A program made the position numbers and the translations under genes. A stretch of 64,000 nucleotides of DNA from assembly GCA_022385755.1 (NCBI GenBank), contig MU278348.1, positions 1,617,470-1,681,469 of the forward strand. Reading direction: 5' to 3'. The notes under the pieces are model-generated. The model worked only from the letters and a program-made list of their open reading frames with translations. It was not told the DNA's origin and did not search any database. Of this stretch, positions 61,187 to 64,000 are shown one piece after another (positions within the stretch are counted from its first letter, which is position 1; every line of letters begins with the position of its first letter). The DNA comes from Trametopsis cervina (lineage: Eukaryota > Basidiomycota > Agaricomycetes > Polyporales > Irpicaceae).

Positions 61187-62534
61187 ATGACCGTCCTGAA
61201 CAGCACCCACGTACACGATCTCTGGGACACGCAGTTCTGGGGCCCGGTCACAGCCACCTTGGATTGGTGTGAGGTGCGCCACTCGCTTAGAGAACCCACC
61301 GCGGGCGGACGTGCTGACTTCCGAGCTTCGCAGGCCAATTATCAATTCTCGCGGTACATCGCTGAGCTGGCCAACACCTTTTCGAACCTGGTTACGATAC
61401 TATTTGCAAGCTACGGTGGCTGGCTTGCAAAGAATGCCGATTTACCCCCTCGGTACCTGGCTGGGTGGTTGGTAAGTGTTCAGGGATCCCTGGATCCCTA
61501 ATACACACTATCTGGCACACGTCTTCGGTTAAACGCGGCTGCAGGGATTCGCATTAGTCGGCGCCGGAAGCTTCGTATTCCACGCTACCCTGCAATATTC
61601 TGCGCAACTCGCAGACGAGCTGCCCATGATCTACGTCGCCTCCTACTGCTGTGCCGTCCTATGCGACACGCGACCAGGGCACGACATTACAAATACGCGT
61701 ACGAGGGCGATAATCACGGGCCTGGCCGTGTTCAACGTCATCTTCACCTGGGCATAGTGCGTTCCCTTCCATGCCGTCACCGTTCATAGGCCACGTTCTG
61801 ACAAATGGGATGCGCTCGCGTAGTGCGGTGTACCGTAATCCGGTGTTCCACCAGGTCGTGTTTGCGAGCATCATGTTCACAAACGCCTATCGTACTTGGT
61901 ACGTCCTGTCAAACTCGGACCCTATCGCCGCCACTGCCAAATTTCGGATACCGGTCCATGACAGGAGGACGATTGGCTCGTTGTTCCTCACGGGAGCTCT
62001 CACTTTTGCGTTCGGGTTCCTCATTTGGAATCTGGACAACGCTTTTTGCAACACCGTCACAAAGTGGAAGCAGTCGATTGGGTGGCCTGCCGCGTTCCTA
62101 TTGGAAGGTATGTCGGCGTTTCCAGGTACGCCCTGTGGGTGGGTACGGCACTGAATGGCTGTTGCAGGACATTCGTGGTGGCATGTCTTTACTGTGAGTT
62201 TTCCTGGCTATTCTAAGCCCAGGATACGTCGAGCTGACTGAGACGTCATTCATAGGCCATTGGCACTTACCTAATGCTCGTCGGCAACACTTGTAGGTTC
62301 CGTTCTACTTGCTGATCTTGATCGGCGTGCTGACTCTTCGCTTCCTCAGACCTGTAATGCACCTCAGCCGATCTGTCTCATTTAGGACAAGCCCCCGCTC
62401 ACCCGCTACTTTCTTCTAGGACCGTCGGTGTCAAGGATGACTTCGCCAATTACAGAATGACTTATAAATGGGGAGTTCTCCCCGGCATCGAGCGGATCCC
62501 TCAAGGCCACAGTGCGACGAAGAAGTTGCAGTAG
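61187..62534 (+). CDS. Alkaline ceramidase (YPC1/YDC1/ACER family)
   Basis: Seven exons: 61187-61273, 61334-61471, 61545-61756, 61824-62107, 62168-62193, 62256-62296, 62420-62534 (300 aa, frame intact). Family signatures: [16 protein letters not shown] restored across intron 1, [33 protein letters not shown] (Ser/His/Asp residues of the CREST metal site) and EGHSWWHVF, with two His ligands across introns 4 and 5. Several hydrophobic helices are visible. Family knowledge: ER/Golgi hydrolase of phytoceramide and dihydroceramide. The donor of the last intron (GTTCCG, 62297) is weak but is the only one that keeps the frame into [18 protein letters not shown]. Confidence 0.9.
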
Positions 62535-63709
62535 ACTGGCTGCTCACCACACCATCCACCATACTCACGTCCTTCACGAGCATCACGTTCTCTCTTGGGT
62601 TGTCCATCTGTTCATCAACAATAACAACGATTATCTGACCTATTTATCCCCTCATGCATTATCAAGTACAGCTAGATCCGAGGCTGTAGCGATAGCGAGT
62701 TTGTAGCCTGTAGGCATGTACAACCAGCCGTCGTGTGGATCCCCTACCAATTCAAATGTTGCTACATCTAGTTCAAAGACACTCAATGGACATCGCTTCT
62801 GCACAGTACAAAGTTACGAGATCATAATGATCTTTTCCGACATTGGCCAGTAACGAAAGCCCAGACTGGGCGTCCCGCGCACGGAAGTTCCCCGACAGTA
62901 AGTTCCTGAAACTGTCTGTTCTTGACAAAACCCTGTTCGAGGGCTCAAGCATTTTTCCGAGCTTACATGTGGCACACCGTGCATCCTCACATACATGCAT
63001 CATCATCCCGAACGCACGAATGACAACGGAGTGGGAACATCCAGCCCTGTACAGCGTGCGCGAAGCGTTTAGAAGTGAATCCTGACGGCCTGTTACGTGT
63101 CGAACAAGATTGTATTCCTGCAGAGCCCACACAAAACATACGAGCCCCGGCCCGCCCGTTTCCTTTTCTCTCGCCTGCCGCTGCACGACGCGTTTTCCGT
63201 CAGAAATAAAATGCAGATACGACAGCGCGATCACAGTTCGCTGTCGAGGTTTTGAAGAGCACAACAGTCGATCAACAGGCACGCCGTCGGTCGGTCCTTG
63301 TACTTGTCCACGAGGTGTCACGAACATGCCGTGCAGTGTGGGTGAAGCGCTTTTGTTGCAGGCAACTGGCCACCCATTGCGCTTCGTCTCAAGCCTAGGC
63401 TTTGCAGAGCGAGCGACTCCAGGTTCCAAACATACCCTCTTGGGAGCAAGTTTCCCGATCCTCGTTCCTCGGACTTATCAAACCGACGCGACGAGCGATA
63501 GAAGACGTTGCGGCACGTCCAAGGTGTCATTGATTGCGATACATGGATTTTCTGCTGTTGCAGTGTTCACATGCGTATAGTTGTGTGCCACGTCTGGACG
63601 CTGGATCGCCGGTGTCGAAGCGTTCACAGGTCGCGCAAGTTATAAGCCTGGGGAGGGGGCCACAGGCAGAGCAGCTGCGCAGGCCCATCCATACCCCGCA
63701 CTCGCGACG
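62535..63709. other. Intergenic region, no gene seen
   Basis: About 1.2 kb. Overlapping open frames on both strands lack motifs, start context or splice logic. A TATAAG box at 63641 lies about 69 nt before the next ATG. Confidence 0.45.
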
Positions 63710-63960
63710 ATGTTGTCATTCACCCAGCGACTCCTCCGCACTTGTGCCGTGCTCGCAATCGCCACCGCCACATTCACTTCCGGACCAGCGGCGACCGCGC
63801 TGGCTGCCTCTTGCTCGGGCGCACGCAACGTCGCACTATGCGCGGAGTTCATCACCCCTTTCTCTGCGAACCAGTTCACGTGGCAGTCGGTGTGCGGGCT
63901 AACCCAGCCGGCCACGGACATCCTTATGGCGCAGTCAATTCAATTCAACACTGGCGAATG
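63710..63960 (+). CDS. Secreted protein, first exon only (window edge)
   Basis: The ATG at 63710 opens a signal peptide (LRTCAVLAIATATFTSG..ALA) followed by a Cys-containing mature part (SCSGARNVALCAEF, WQSVCGLTQPATDIL). A GTAAGC donor at 63961 ends the exon; the rest lies outside the window. The spaced Cys residues suggest a disulfide-bonded extracellular protein. The family cannot be named from this fragment. Confidence 0.65.
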
Positions 63961-64000
63961 GTAAGCCATATGAGCTTACCAGATATATGAGGGAAAGCTG

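Noticed and set aside
62773..63580. Overlapping minus- and plus-strand open frames of 156-218 codons
   Set aside because: Composition and lack of motifs suggest chance openings in GC-rich DNA; neither strand gives a coherent model.

Overview
This window looks like nuclear DNA of a filamentous basidiomycete, most likely an Agaricomycete. Genes are dense and lie on both strands. They are cut by many introns of about 45-60 nt with GT..YAG or GT..AAG ends. The gene set is fungal: F-box-like/LRR proteins, an ING protein, riboflavin synthase, GH5 exo-glucanase, pepsin-like protease, a Cro1/She4-type myosin chaperone and a Brh2-like BRCA2. All gene models were built by eye from the sequence. For most multi-exon genes the exon lengths sum to an intact frame and the joins restore family motifs.

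Layout. 1-5171: a decayed Ty1/copia retrotransposon with gag, protease, integrase, RT and RNase H, a half-tRNA-type primer site, a PPT and a 248-bp 3' LTR. The 5' LTR is cut by the window edge and differs from the 3' LTR. 5.3-7.5 kb: F-box protein and a 75-aa protein. 8.5-18.7 kb: TBC-domain RabGAP, IPK1, an ING/PHD protein, and two genes sharing a repeated domain I do not recognise. 18.8-25 kb: CutC-like protein with an acidic repeat tail, TRM6, mitochondrial carrier OAC1, dynactin p27 (DCTN6). 25-35 kb: delta-9 desaturase with cytochrome b5 tail, UNC-45/Cro1/She4 chaperone, class I myosin. 35-46.7 kb: secreted aspartic protease, a single-pass membrane protein, a 72-aa protein, a coiled-coil protein, riboflavin synthase, an F-box-like protein, exo-beta-1,3-glucanase. 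48.7-57.3 kb: a taxilin-like coiled coil with an inserted SUMO-like fold, UDP-GlcNAc pyrophosphorylase, BRCA2/Brh2. 57.3-64 kb: alpha-MPP, a tRNA-derived Pol III-like unit, an F-box protein, alkaline ceramidase, and the first exon of a secreted protein.

Most neighbours are unrelated housekeeping genes in divergent or convergent pairs, so this is not a biosynthetic or defence cluster. One functional pairing is visible: the myosin chaperone sits directly upstream of a class I myosin. UAP1 (chitin precursor) and the exo-glucanase both concern the cell wall.

The most unusual signals are: a 3-nt exon supplying one histidine of an iron-binding box and a 5-nt exon in the same desaturase gene; a SUMO-like domain inside a taxilin-like coiled coil; a three-copy unnamed domain shared by two nearby genes; at least four GFxSA BRC-like motifs in the BRCA2 homologue; and repeated use of AAG 3' splice sites.
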